A DNA stretch of 64,000 nt from Tranzscheliella williamsii (Eukaryota > Basidiomycota > Ustilaginomycetes > Ustilaginales > Ustilaginaceae): assembly GCA_023212725.1 (NCBI GenBank), contig JALBYF010000042.1, forward strand, positions 107,893-171,892, given 5' to 3'. Below are positions 10,894 through 20,256 of the stretch, one piece after another. The position numbers and the translations under genes are program-made. The notes beneath the pieces are model-generated. The model was not told where the DNA came from, did no database searches, and saw only the letters and a list, made by a program, of their open reading frames with translations. The first letter of the stretch is position 1. Each line of letters starts with the position of its first letter.

Positions 10894-11521
10894 GGCACCG
10901 TGCGATGCGCGAAGTTAGTGGCGCCAAAAAGCGATGAAAAAATGGCTCTCCGGAGTGTATCTTGAGTATCACGACTTCTCAAAAATGTCGACAAGCAAGT
11001 GCAGTGATGGCGGCTACGCAGACCTACTGGAAGACGGAGGCAAGAGGTAGAGGCAGCGGACATGCGAACTCAGGCCAACATTCGCTCACTCGCTCTGTTC
11101 ACACAGGTCTAATGCGACGCACCCAGCCCGGCACGCTCGCCGTTGGCTCCCTGCGCATAGCTCATTCATTGCTTGAGAATAACAGAACAAAGGGAGAAGA
11201 AATGACGACGGCTGTTGACGCCGTCACACTGTGGTGCGGGCGCTGTCCAGCTCTGCGAGACAAAGGGCTTGCAACAAAGGGAACAATTCGAAACAACAGG
11301 TGCGAAGAAACGTAAATGCAAGTTTGTTAAGTCTAGAAAATGAATAAGACTGATCGAATCTCCAAATCACCGATCCACGATTGGAGCCGACATATGCGAT
11401 GGTGGAGAGCGACAACCAACAAGCCACGGAAGCAAGCTTCAACAGAACCACCACCCACCCTTGTTGATTTGCAGTTTCGTATCGGCAACACCATCACAGT
11501 CATATAGACAAGGTCATAGAG
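10894..11521. promoter_or_regulatory. divergent promoter region, no gene seen
   Basis: 628 bases between the membrane-protein start (-) and the THOC7-like start (+). No protein-like frame was seen. It must carry both promoters; no specific motif stands out. Confidence 0.45.
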
Positions 11522-12700
11522 ATGGCGTCGACAACTGCGTCGGGATCGCGGATCTCGATTCAACCTCTGAGTGGGGAGCAACAAGAAGCCATGATCAAGC
11601 AGCGTATGCACGTCGACGAGCGAGCGTTACGGCGGCTGATCAAGAAGCTGACCACGCTGCTGAGCTGCGAGGACCCAGAGACGCTCTCGGCTTCGCGTAT
11701 CTCCTTTCAGGCCGATCTAGAGGCACTCCGGATCAACCTCGCCAGGTTGACATCCATCGCACGCAGCACCTCTCAGACCGAAATCCACTCGTATACTACA
11801 GAGCTCTTCGACATCGAAGCGGATCAGGAACGCACCCGCTCGAGAATTGAAGCTCTGAAAGATCGCCTCGAGACTGTCAAGCGGGAGCGAAAAAACAAGC
11901 TCGAATACGACGTTGTGGCCTCTGAGATTATCAAACTGCCCACCCGGGCCGAGCTGGTAGACTCGCTGGAGAAGCTCACGGCACAGCTGGAACAGCTGAG
12001 AGCAGATAACGCCAAGTATGCGGACATGTCGAGAAGTGCCGCGCAACGCATGAGTGGGGTGACGCGCGGCTTGGAGGAGCTTCATCACGACGTAGGCTAC
12101 GAGGTAGGGGAGAGAGAGAGACGAGAAGTCGAGAGAGGAGACGGCGATGGCGACGCCGACGCCGACGAGGAATCCCGGAGTGAACTAGCAAACGCAGAGG
12201 AAGGATCTGAGGGTGTGACCGGTCGGTCTCGCGATAACGGGCGAACCAGCGGAGATGGCGACCAAGACCGGGAGGAAGGGGAACAAGGAGAAGAGGAATC
12301 GGCAACGCCAAGCGCCAGTGGAACCTGGACGCCTCGTGCCACGACCGGCAATGGCACAAACGAGCTTGTATCCCGCCCAGCAGTGGCTTCGCTCAACCCG
12401 TCTGCTCCTACTTTCAAGCCCACTGCCACTGCAGCAGCAGTCGAGGGAAGGAGGAAGCGCGACTCGACCGCACTGACGGCCTCGGACGAAGAAGGCGAGC
12501 TCGAAGAGTCTTCGGCCGCGGCCAACTCCAACGCCACCACGCCACGTAAGAGACAACGAACTGAGGAAGGCGAGCTTGGCGAGGCTGGCGAGGCTGGCGA
12601 TAGCGAGGAAGAGGAAGGCAGCATTCAACCTGTTGCTGCAATTGGCTCTTCTTCATCTGCACCTCGACCCATCAAGGCAGGCCCAAAGCCGAGGTCGTGA
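11522..12700 (+). CDS. THO complex subunit 7-like protein
   Basis: Probable subunit of the THO/TREX complex, which couples nuclear transcription to mRNA export. Single exon, 392 residues. The N-terminal 185 residues form the THOC7-type helical region: RRLIKKL near residue 37, a long coiled coil (about 85-130), then the signature KNKLEYDVVASEI and LPTRAEL, and a second coiled coil (SLEKLTAQLEQLRADNAKY). From about residue 195 the protein is an acidic, low-complexity tail (Glu/Asp/Gly/Ser) with a KRQR basic patch, not seen in short animal homologues but usual in basidiomycetes. The ATG is preceded by an in-frame-free leader and fits the conserved core. Assignment rests on the core motif. Confidence 0.82.
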   Translation: MASTTASGSRISIQPLSGEQQEAMIKQRMHVDERALRRLIKKLTTLLSCEDPETLSASRISFQADLEALRINLARLTSIARSTSQTEIHSYTTELFDIEADQERTRSRIEALKDRLETVKRERKNKLEYDVVASEIIKLPTRAELVDSLEKLTAQLEQLRADNAKYADMSRSAAQRMSGVTRGLEELHHDVGYEVGERERREVERGDGDGDADADEESRSELANAEEGSEGVTGRSRDNGRTSGDGDQDREEGEQGEEESATPSASGTWTPRATTGNGTNELVSRPAVASLNPSAPTFKPTATAAAVEGRRKRDSTALTASDEEGELEESSAAANSNATTPRKRQRTEEGELGEAGEAGDSEEEEGSIQPVAAIGSSSSAPRPIKAGPKPRS

Positions 12701-14912
12701 GCGTACCTAGTCGCCTTCTTCACCACATACCCTCCTGTTCAGTCGCACGCCTCTAACCGTTATATCATGTCTGAGCGTAGCTGTGCATGTATCGCGATTT
12801 GCTGCGTGACTATGACATATGTGTTGCCAGATTTGAATAAAAGTCCGTCGGGACGATCTTGCTTAATCCAGCTCGTTTGGCACTTTATTCTGAGAAATTC
12901 AGGCCACAAAAATCGGAATTAAGCGGTGAAGAAGAGGATCTAGGTTATGTTAGATTCGAGTATATTGTCTACCACAAGCTCCTCCAGCCAACCAGCATGC
13001 TGCAAGTTTATGTGATTGCCCTCGTTGCATCACGTGTCTTGCGCACTCGGCAATGAAAGACTCACCCCAGGTGCTGTTCCTGCACGCCAGGACCGTGCAT
13101 TGCGATCTGCATAGGGCGCTTCCGTATCAGCTGAGCTGGATGCATAGACGAAAGGGGGCGGGGCCGTGGCTTGGAATGAGCGGGGACTACAACGGAGCGT
13201 GTCGTTCGGAATGTGGACCCTTGCTTGACTCCGCAGCTGAACTAGAAAAAGGTTCCTGTTCCTATGAAATTGAATGTCGCAGCCTGTTCTGACAGCATAT
13301 AGACGATCTGCGAAGATACGCTGTCACGGTGAACGGCAGCATTTCAAAGCTCTGAGTTGACAAAACACGACTATCACCGCATCTTACCAAACAGCTTACG
13401 CAATTGCGGTGGCCTGAAACGATCGCAAGACGACACGCCAGGTACTCAAGCGCGGTGAAGCCGAAAGGAACCACCGAGCAGATGACCATAGGCCAACACG
13501 TAAAACATAGATTTCCTGGGCTAGCGTCGGAAGCTAGCGACGCGTTACCAGTCGTGGAACACGGGAGCTGAATTACTACTGTATACAGACAAGCAGATTT
13601 TCCGAAACACGATTAGTTGTGGTTCGCATTCATACCGTAGAAGCAAGGGAGATCCGACGCGATAGCGTGGCGCGAAGGAGTCCCTCTTTCTTTCCCGGCT
13701 ATAGCCCCTTGTGGCTGTTTGCAACTCCGGCCACCTAACAATTACAAGGACAAATCCGTGGAACTCGGTTGAACTGGCAGCTTCTGCGTGGCGTGTCGAA
13801 GTGTGCGAGCGCAATCCGCTTCGAGACCCTCATCTTCTGCCTCCTTGCATCCCACGGTGCTGTTGCCGCCACCCGCCAGCCAAACAGCTGGCATTGCTTC
13901 GCCTTTTCCGAAGCATGGGAAGCTCTGTAAGAAAGGGGACTCCGACTCTCGCATTGAGACGTGAATCATGATGAATGCGACGAGCGCTGGAATGGGCCCT
14001 CCCCCTACAGCACGATTGACCTCAGCACTGTCGCCGTGTCTCGCTATTGTACGCGTGAGCCGGTATGTTTCAGTCAGGTAAGGCTCGATAGCTACTTCAT
14101 CGGAACGAAGCCGAGCACAGCAAAACAACGTTGTTTTCAGACAGAGGCCGAGCGTCCGAAGCATGAAGTCATGCGTGAAGCGTAGCGATATCAAGGCGGA
14201 TCAACCGTCACCAGCTCCAGTTCTCGGTATTGCTGTTTTTGATACTCCGCTCCGCAGATCCATGACAATGACCGCTGTCGTGCCAAGATGGTGATGTTGT
14301 ATGCTGCTGTTCTCCTAGGATCTTCGACACCGCAGAGGGGTCTTCGTCCAGTCTCTCTTCCAGCTGAAACACTTTCGTGCACGGATGCCAGACAGTGCCG
14401 TTCTGCGTCTCCATGCCTAGGCACGGCAATTTTCCACAGAACCAGTGTGTCCGGGCTGATGGCTCTGGCATGGAAGCGCACTATCTCGCCATCACTTTGC
14501 TGGGGGTCATCCGAGGCATTCACTTCAAGCACCACCACCGAGTGTCACAGAAGCTTGCATTTTCTTATCGGAAGACCCTTCGGTTTGGCCAGAGAGTCCA
14601 GACCGTTGTAAAGCACTAGGAGGTTCAGGGACCTTGCCGCTAATGGTCAAGCGCATCTCCCCCTCAACCTGCGCATCCCATCTGCGTGGATTGGCCGATC
14701 GACCGCATCCTTCCGACCCGGTCTTTGGCCTCGACATTGCAGCAGCCGCACAACGACGTTCGTCTATGGCTAGCGGCGATACATTCACTGTTTAACACCA
14801 TCCTTATCACCACATCTGATCTGAATCTGCAACCATTCGCCTTTTACTCTGCCTTCGTTGTTGACATAACCCCTTAGCACCACTCAGTCGCTGCGGCCGC
14901 GACGAGTCAGCG
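12701..14912. other. 2.2-kb intergenic stretch without a supported gene
   Basis: No gene could be supported. On the minus strand, 14191-14788 carries three partly overlapping frames with patches that look protein-like. They do not join into one frame with clear splice signals and no family is recognisable. The last few hundred bases are the leader and promoter of the Kre6-like gene, CT-rich before its ATG. Confidence 0.4.
12836..12841 (+). terminator. AATAAA polyadenylation-like signal
   Basis: AATAAA occurs 136 bases after the stop codon of the THOC7-like gene, a plausible cleavage and polyadenylation signal. Fungal signals are loose, so this is only suggestive. Confidence 0.35.
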
Positions 14913-17777
14913 ATGACGGAACACAAGTCGCCCCGCCGGGATGCGACCGACTTAGGCCATCAAGAGGTTCAGGCTCAGGATGGACGCACATCGACAGATG
15001 CTAGCTCGATCGCCATCCCTGTCTCGACATCAGTGTCATCGTCCGTCTCTTCTACTTCTATTCTAGCCTCTTACTCGGAACCTGAGCCTCGCTCAGAAGC
15101 CGGAGTTGCTACAGAAGAAAGTCCCTACGACTCAGCCCTCCTTTCCTCCCCGTCTTCCCAGCCCGAACTTGCCTTATCTACCCCGTCTGCCGCAGCCGGC
15201 CCGATCAACGCCGCCGCCACCACCTCGAACGCTCCAACAAATTTGCCGCGTCGCCACGCCTCTCCTTTCTCGCCTACCCCAGTCCCCCTCGAGTCTCCCT
15301 CCCTTACCCATCTCAAAGCATTTGCCAGCGCTGACGACACTGACGCAGAAAGCTTACCGAAATTTGAACGGGGTGGTATCCGATCGCTTTCCCCCTACAA
15401 TAGCCCCGACCTCTCTGTTGCCAATCCAGGCACGTCTGTGTTTAGAGAAGAGCAGGAGACTCGCGGCCTTGTTGCATCCGCGGTCTCAGATCGAGATTTG
15501 CCGCAGGGTGGCAATGCAAACGTCGCCTCCTTCAAACGCTACTCCAAAGTGCTGCAAGGACTTGGACTTTTCGGCCCCACGGCCGCCAAGAGAGCCTCTT
15601 TCTTCTCTGAGAACGCTGATAAGAGCGGCAATGGCACAATGCGATCCATGCTAAACCCGAAGGGTCTGCGCATCGAAACAGCCATTACCATGGAAGCCCC
15701 AATGCCAGGCTTTTTCAACTCTTACGCAGGATTGACTCGCTTTGAGCCGCCGCAACAAGCCTCTGCAGCACCAGACAGCCCGCAAGTGGCCACGCAACAC
15801 CCCTTCTCCACCAGCTCACACCGAGCGCCGTCGGCACATCATCTCGTAGGTGGTCTTGAAGTCGATTGCCCCCAGGGCCTGAGCTCGTCAGCTAGCTTCT
15901 TGTCGCATGCAGAAAAGTACCCGAGTCAACCTCTGGACGCATTCTCTGGTGGACTGGTTCCCGTTCTGAGCCCACATGGCTCGAGGGGCTCCGCTTCAAG
16001 TCCGCGCCGTCCCTACGCACCGGGGGCCTTCACCAACGCACCTCATACACCGTTGTCTGCTTCTTCATCCGCAGGCTCCTATTTCGACGAAAAGAAAGGT
16101 GGACTTACCAGAAGCTCGCCTAGCGCAAAGTCCGCCGCATTTCGCAACGTACAGGAGGTCAAGATGTGGGGAGATTATACTGCGGAGCCTGAAGCTGATG
16201 ACTACCTGCACGAGCCTGACGCAGAAGTGAACAGAGATGCGTCTTGGACTCGTCGGATACTTTCCGTACGGGGACTGGTCAACATTGGTACGTTGGCTTT
16301 CATCGGCCTTGGCTTGCTTGCTCTCTTTGCTGGCTATCCTGTCGCTTCCTGGGTGATGAGGGCAAAATCATCAACCAAAGGAGGCTACAATCTTGGCGGT
16401 ATCAACGCGACTGGTCAAATTGCCGATCTACACATCGGTCGGTCACTCGTTGATCCTGACACTCCGGAGGAAGTAAAGACAAGGCAAACTCTGGACGGGA
16501 CCAATAAGAAGATGAACCTGGTCTTCAGCGATGAGTTCAACCGTGACGGAAGGAGCTTTTATCCCGGTGACGACCCCTTCTGGACTGCTGTTGACCTCCA
16601 CTACTGGGGCACAGAGAACTTCGAATGGTACGACCCTTCCGCCGTCACTACGGCTAACGGGTCGTTGGTCATCACGCTCGACCAGATCCAGACGCACAAT
16701 CTGAATTTTCGAGGCGGAATGTTGCAGTCTTGGAATCAATTCTGCTTCACGGGAGGCTATATTGAGGTTTCCATGGTCCTGCCAGGAGCACCAGACGTCG
16801 CAGGGCTTTGGCCTGCCGCATGGACAATGGGCAATCTAGGTCGAGCCGGCTATGGTGCAACCACCGATGGAATGTGGCCGTACACTTACGACTCTTGCGA
16901 CGTTGGTACGCTGGCGAACCAGACTTTTGCCGATGGATCTGGCCCTATTGCTGCACAGACTACCGGCGTCTATGTTGAAAAGTATGGCCCTGGCCTATCG
17001 TATCTCCCTGGTCAACGATTGAGTCGTTGCACGTGCGCAACCTCTGACGATCATCCTGGGCCGAAGCATGCCGATGGCTCCTGGGTCGGCCGATCGGCAC
17101 CCGAGATCGATATCATCGAAGCAGCGGCTTCCCATGTCCGTGGTACGCGCGGTTATGCTTCTATGTCCGCTCAGATCGCGCCCTTCAACACCTACTACAA
17201 CCTGACGCATGGTCCTGGAACCGCGGAATTCTACTCCCCCGACGCGAGTCTAAATACGTACACGGGTGCTGTCTACCAGCAGGCGGCATCTGGTATCGTC
17301 TATACGCATCGTGACGCCTACCAGGAGACCGGTGGCCAGTTCTCGTCGTATGGATACGAGTATAGCCCAGGCGCCAACGATGATTCATACATATTGTGGA
17401 CGCTGGGCGGAGACCCAATGTGGAAGCTGAACGCAAAGGCACTGGGTCCGGACGCTGACACCATGATCTCTCAGAGACCGATCCCCTACGAGCCCATGTA
17501 CATCATGCTGAATCTGGGGATTTCTGCGAGCTTTACCACCGTGGACTGGAGGCATCTGAATTGGCCGGCCACCATGCTGGTCGATTACGTCCGGGTATGG
17601 CAGGTCGAGGGCGAAGAAAACGTCGGATGCGATCCCGAAACTTACCCCACCGCCGCTTACATCGAGAAGCACAAGGAGGCCTACTACAATGCCAACCTGA
17701 CCACCTGGACCGAAGCTAGGGAAATGGGCGGCTATGGCTCCCGCTTCCCTGGCAACTCCATGCTGAATCAGTGTTAA
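14913..17777 (+). CDS. beta-glucan synthesis-associated protein, Kre6/Skn1 family (GH16)
   Basis: Type II membrane protein of the secretory pathway needed for beta-1,6-glucan in the fungal wall. Single exon, 954 residues. The first ~450 residues are a Ser/Pro-rich cytosolic region. One membrane anchor lies at about 451-475 (LVNIGTLAFIGLGLLALFAG). The luminal GH16-fold domain follows (MNLVFSDEFNRDGRSFYPGDDPFW, then GLWPAAWTMGNLGRAGYG). The catalytic-type motif EIDIIEA sits near residue 731. Family members also carry the conserved WTxGxL and the MYIMLNLGIS segment, both visible here. The C-terminus (NSMLNQC) is intact. The length is somewhat above the yeast proteins because of the long N-terminal region. 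Its glycosidase activity is not established for the family. Confidence 0.93.
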   Translation: MTEHKSPRRDATDLGHQEVQAQDGRTSTDASSIAIPVSTSVSSSVSSTSILASYSEPEPRSEAGVATEESPYDSALLSSPSSQPELALSTPSAAAGPINAAATTSNAPTNLPRRHASPFSPTPVPLESPSLTHLKAFASADDTDAESLPKFERGGIRSLSPYNSPDLSVANPGTSVFREEQETRGLVASAVSDRDLPQGGNANVASFKRYSKVLQGLGLFGPTAAKRASFFSENADKSGNGTMRSMLNPKGLRIETAITMEAPMPGFFNSYAGLTRFEPPQQASAAPDSPQVATQHPFSTSSHRAPSAHHLVGGLEVDCPQGLSSSASFLSHAEKYPSQPLDAFSGGLVPVLSPHGSRGSASSPRRPYAPGAFTNAPHTPLSASSSAGSYFDEKKGGLTRSSPSAKSAAFRNVQEVKMWGDYTAEPEADDYLHEPDAEVNRDASWTRRILSVRGLVNIGTLAFIGLGLLALFAGYPVASWVMRAKSSTKGGYNLGGINATGQIADLHIGRSLVDPDTPEEVKTRQTLDGTNKKMNLVFSDEFNRDGRSFYPGDDPFWTAVDLHYWGTENFEWYDPSAVTTANGSLVITLDQIQTHNLNFRGGMLQSWNQFCFTGGYIEVSMVLPGAPDVAGLWPAAWTMGNLGRAGYGATTDGMWPYTYDSCDVGTLANQTFADGSGPIAAQTTGVYVEKYGPGLSYLPGQRLSRCTCATSDDHPGPKHADGSWVGRSAPEIDIIEAAASHVRGTRGYASMSAQIAPFNTYYNLTHGPGTAEFYSPDASLNTYTGAVYQQAASGIVYTHRDAYQETGGQFSSYGYEYSPGANDDSYILWTLGGDPMWKLNAKALGPDADTMISQRPIPYEPMYIMLNLGISASFTTVDWRHLNWPATMLVDYVRVWQVEGEENVGCDPETYPTAAYIEKHKEAYYNANLTTWTEAREMGGYGSRFPGNSMLNQC

Positions 17778-18382
17778 GCAAGACCAACTGCAAAACAAAC
17801 GCTTGCGTCCTCAGCTGCACAAGCAAAGCTATCGCTCAACTACTTTCTTCATACTGTATCAACTAGGCCACTGCCTTTTTCTTGCCGGTTTCGTCACGGT
17901 GCTTCTATGTCCTGTACTCCTTTCTGCACGAGTCGAAGCGCGTTGAACCAGAACGCCACCTGGCTGACCGTGCAGCCTTGTGCCACCTAATACCACTCAA
18001 CGGCTAAAGCTCTATATCATCAATCTGTTCACAATAGAGCCAGCGTTGCCGACTGACCTAGCTGTTCGACCGTTGGTGGTGGTTGTTATGTTGCGGGCGA
18101 CGCGGTGGGCGGTCGTGGGCCGGGTTGCGCATGTGGTGGAAAAGGTAAGAGGGTACTCAACCACGCTCAGCGTGCAGTTCTCAATGCTGGCGGCTCCACC
18201 CGGCAGTCGCCACGCATAATCTCGGCACGGCTCACTGCTCACTGATCTCGCCACATCGCGACAGACAAGCAGACGGCAGCGCGGCTCGCACAACGAATCG
18301 GATTGCGGCCAGAGGGGGCGGGACGCGGCAGAATAAGAGTCGGCGGAGGAAGCTCTATGCGAGCACGGCAACGGAGGCGCGT
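17778..18382. other. convergent 3' region, no gene seen
   Basis: 605 bases between the stop codons of the Kre6-like gene (+) and the zinc-knuckle gene (-). It holds both 3' UTRs. A long minus frame that runs through here is readthrough past the last intron donor of the zinc-knuckle gene, not coding sequence. Confidence 0.5.
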
Positions 18383-19829
18383 TTAGGCGGCAACGTCGGG
18401 GCAGCCGGCGGAGAGGTGATCCTCGGAGCCGCAGCGCTGTGCAGAGGCAGACGATACGGGTGGACTGGTCAGCGACAAGAACGATGGTCGGCGTCCGGGG
18501 GGGGGGTGACGGCCGGTGACTTACGTAGCAGCTCTTGGTCTGGGGCTTGGAGCACTCGCGGCTGATGTGGCCGCTCTCGTTGCAGTTGTAGCAGCGCTGA
18601 CCGCCAGCGGCAGCAGCGCCAGCGACAGTCGGCGAGGAGCAGTCGCGGGAGAAGTGGCCGACACCGCCACAGTTGTAGCAGGTACGGCTGCCGCCGCCTC
18701 GGCCACCGCGGAAGCCGGCCTCACCACCAGCGCTGGGGCATTCCCGCGCAATGTGGCCGGCCTGACCGCACTTGTAGCACTCACCACCCACGACGCCAGA
18801 AGCGGGGGCGGGTTTGGAAGGGCAGTCTCGGCTCTAAGCATTGTAAAGGCGAAGCAGTGCAAAGGCAAAAGTCGGGTGCGACGAGGACCATCGGCGTCAG
18901 TTCCCAGCGCAGGATGGATGCAAGACAGCTGATCTACGTACGATGTGGCCGGTCTCGTTGCACTTGTAGCAGCTCTTGGGCTGGGCCTCGGTGCCGCACT
19001 GGCTAGAGATGTGACCTTGCTGGCCGCAGTCTAAAATGCCAAGGCGCAAATCAGCAGCTGTCTTGACTTGTAGTCTACTCTACGATATAGGACTTACTGT
19101 AGCTACAGTCGGCGAGAACGGCGAAGAGGAAAGCAAGAGTCAGGAGACCGCTCTTGTACGCGCGAGACGGTGGGAGGGCAAAAGGGCATCCGGGACCTAC
19201 CAGGAAGGGTTGCCGGCCGTGGGGCAGGCAGCGGCGTTGTGGCCGGCTGTTGTGAAGCGAACGAATCAAGGGTAGAATCGAGGCGACGCACGGGGCGTGT
19301 ACCGGCAAGGCGGAACAGAGAGGGTTTGATAGCAGCGCATCGACAGAAAGCATGCGAAAAGAGAAGGGGCAAATGGGTATATATGATTCCAACGGGTATC
19401 AAAGGTATAGAATTATGTGACATGATCGTCATCAACTCTTCGTCAGCTCTCTCTCCTCTTCACTCGACGAACGACAAACGCCAAAGGACTGGGAACGGTG
19501 GCGGCGATCAGAGCCGAGCTGGGTTCGCCCGCCGCCGACCACATGATCGAGATGCAGTAGAGTGGAGCTGCTCTCGTGGCCGGCTGTTGCGGCGCAGCAT
19601 CGGCTCGTCAAAGCGTTTCAAGGCGCTTCCACGCCAGGTTGGGTTCGTTGCCAAAGCAGTGCAAGGGGAGTGCCAGAATACTAACGTTGGCCGCAGCTGT
19701 CGAGGCAACGGAACGAGCAGCAGAGGTTACAATGTCAGTGTGGGTTCGCGTTGAAAGGCTACCGTAGCCACGGTTGCGATGAACCTTGTCAAGAGATACA
19801 TACTTGTAGCAAGTTCGGTTGAAAGACAT
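18383..19829 (-). CDS. seven-zinc-knuckle nucleic-acid-binding protein (Gis2/CNBP/Byr3 type)
   Basis: Binds single-stranded RNA/DNA and acts in translation and mRNA control (family knowledge). No single frame holds it. Hand-built exons on the minus strand, from the 5' end: 19804..19829, 19686..19696 (11 nt), 19201..19246, 19098..19102 (5 nt, CTACA), 18942..19030, 18525..18833, 18383..18436. All introns are GT...AG (GTATGT, GTTAGT, GTAGGT, GTAAGT, GTACGT, GTAAGT donors). The exons sum to 540 nt: 179 residues plus stop. The product begins MSFNRTCYNCGQPGHNAAAC and has exactly seven CX2CX4HX4C knuckles, as in Gis2. An Arg/Gly segment (FRGGRGGGS) separates knuckles 4 and 5. Knuckles 1, 2, 3 and 7 are each split by introns; leaving out either micro-exon breaks the frame. 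The last knuckle has SED before its His. Micro-exon boundaries are inferred. Confidence 0.88.
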
Positions 19830-20256
19830 TTTTGCGTGAGAAAAGAGATCGAGGTGGAAGATAGATGGAGGTGAGTGGACAGGAGTGGGTGGGCCGCAAA
19901 GGGTGCTTCTTGACAATCTGCCCCACTTGAGCGGTGGCGGCGCAGAACAATAACCACTGTCACAATACAATCACAGCCAGTCACAATCGCAGGCACAAAG
20001 CGCAGTATAAGCTACTACGTAGTACTGTGGGTGCGCGAGCCAATACAGAAATGGATGTCGTGCGTCAGTCGGCCGCTCTTCTTTTCCTTATGCGGATCGG
20101 CTGCTTCCTGTCGCGGAGAAAATTTCGATTCTATTTTTCTCGCCCAGTGCCCAACTTCTTCTCACTCTAACACCCTCCCACGTGACTCGATGATGCTGAA
20201 GCCGCGTCTACTCGCACGAGTGATGCTGCGCAAAGTGCTTCTCGTGTGCCAAAGCC
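19830..20256. promoter_or_regulatory. divergent promoter region
   Basis: 427 bases between the zinc-knuckle start (-) and the first possible ProRS start (+). It holds both promoters. A CACGTG sits near 20179. A short plus frame starting near 20190 has a basic, presequence-like look but is out of phase with ProRS, so it is not assigned. Confidence 0.4.
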
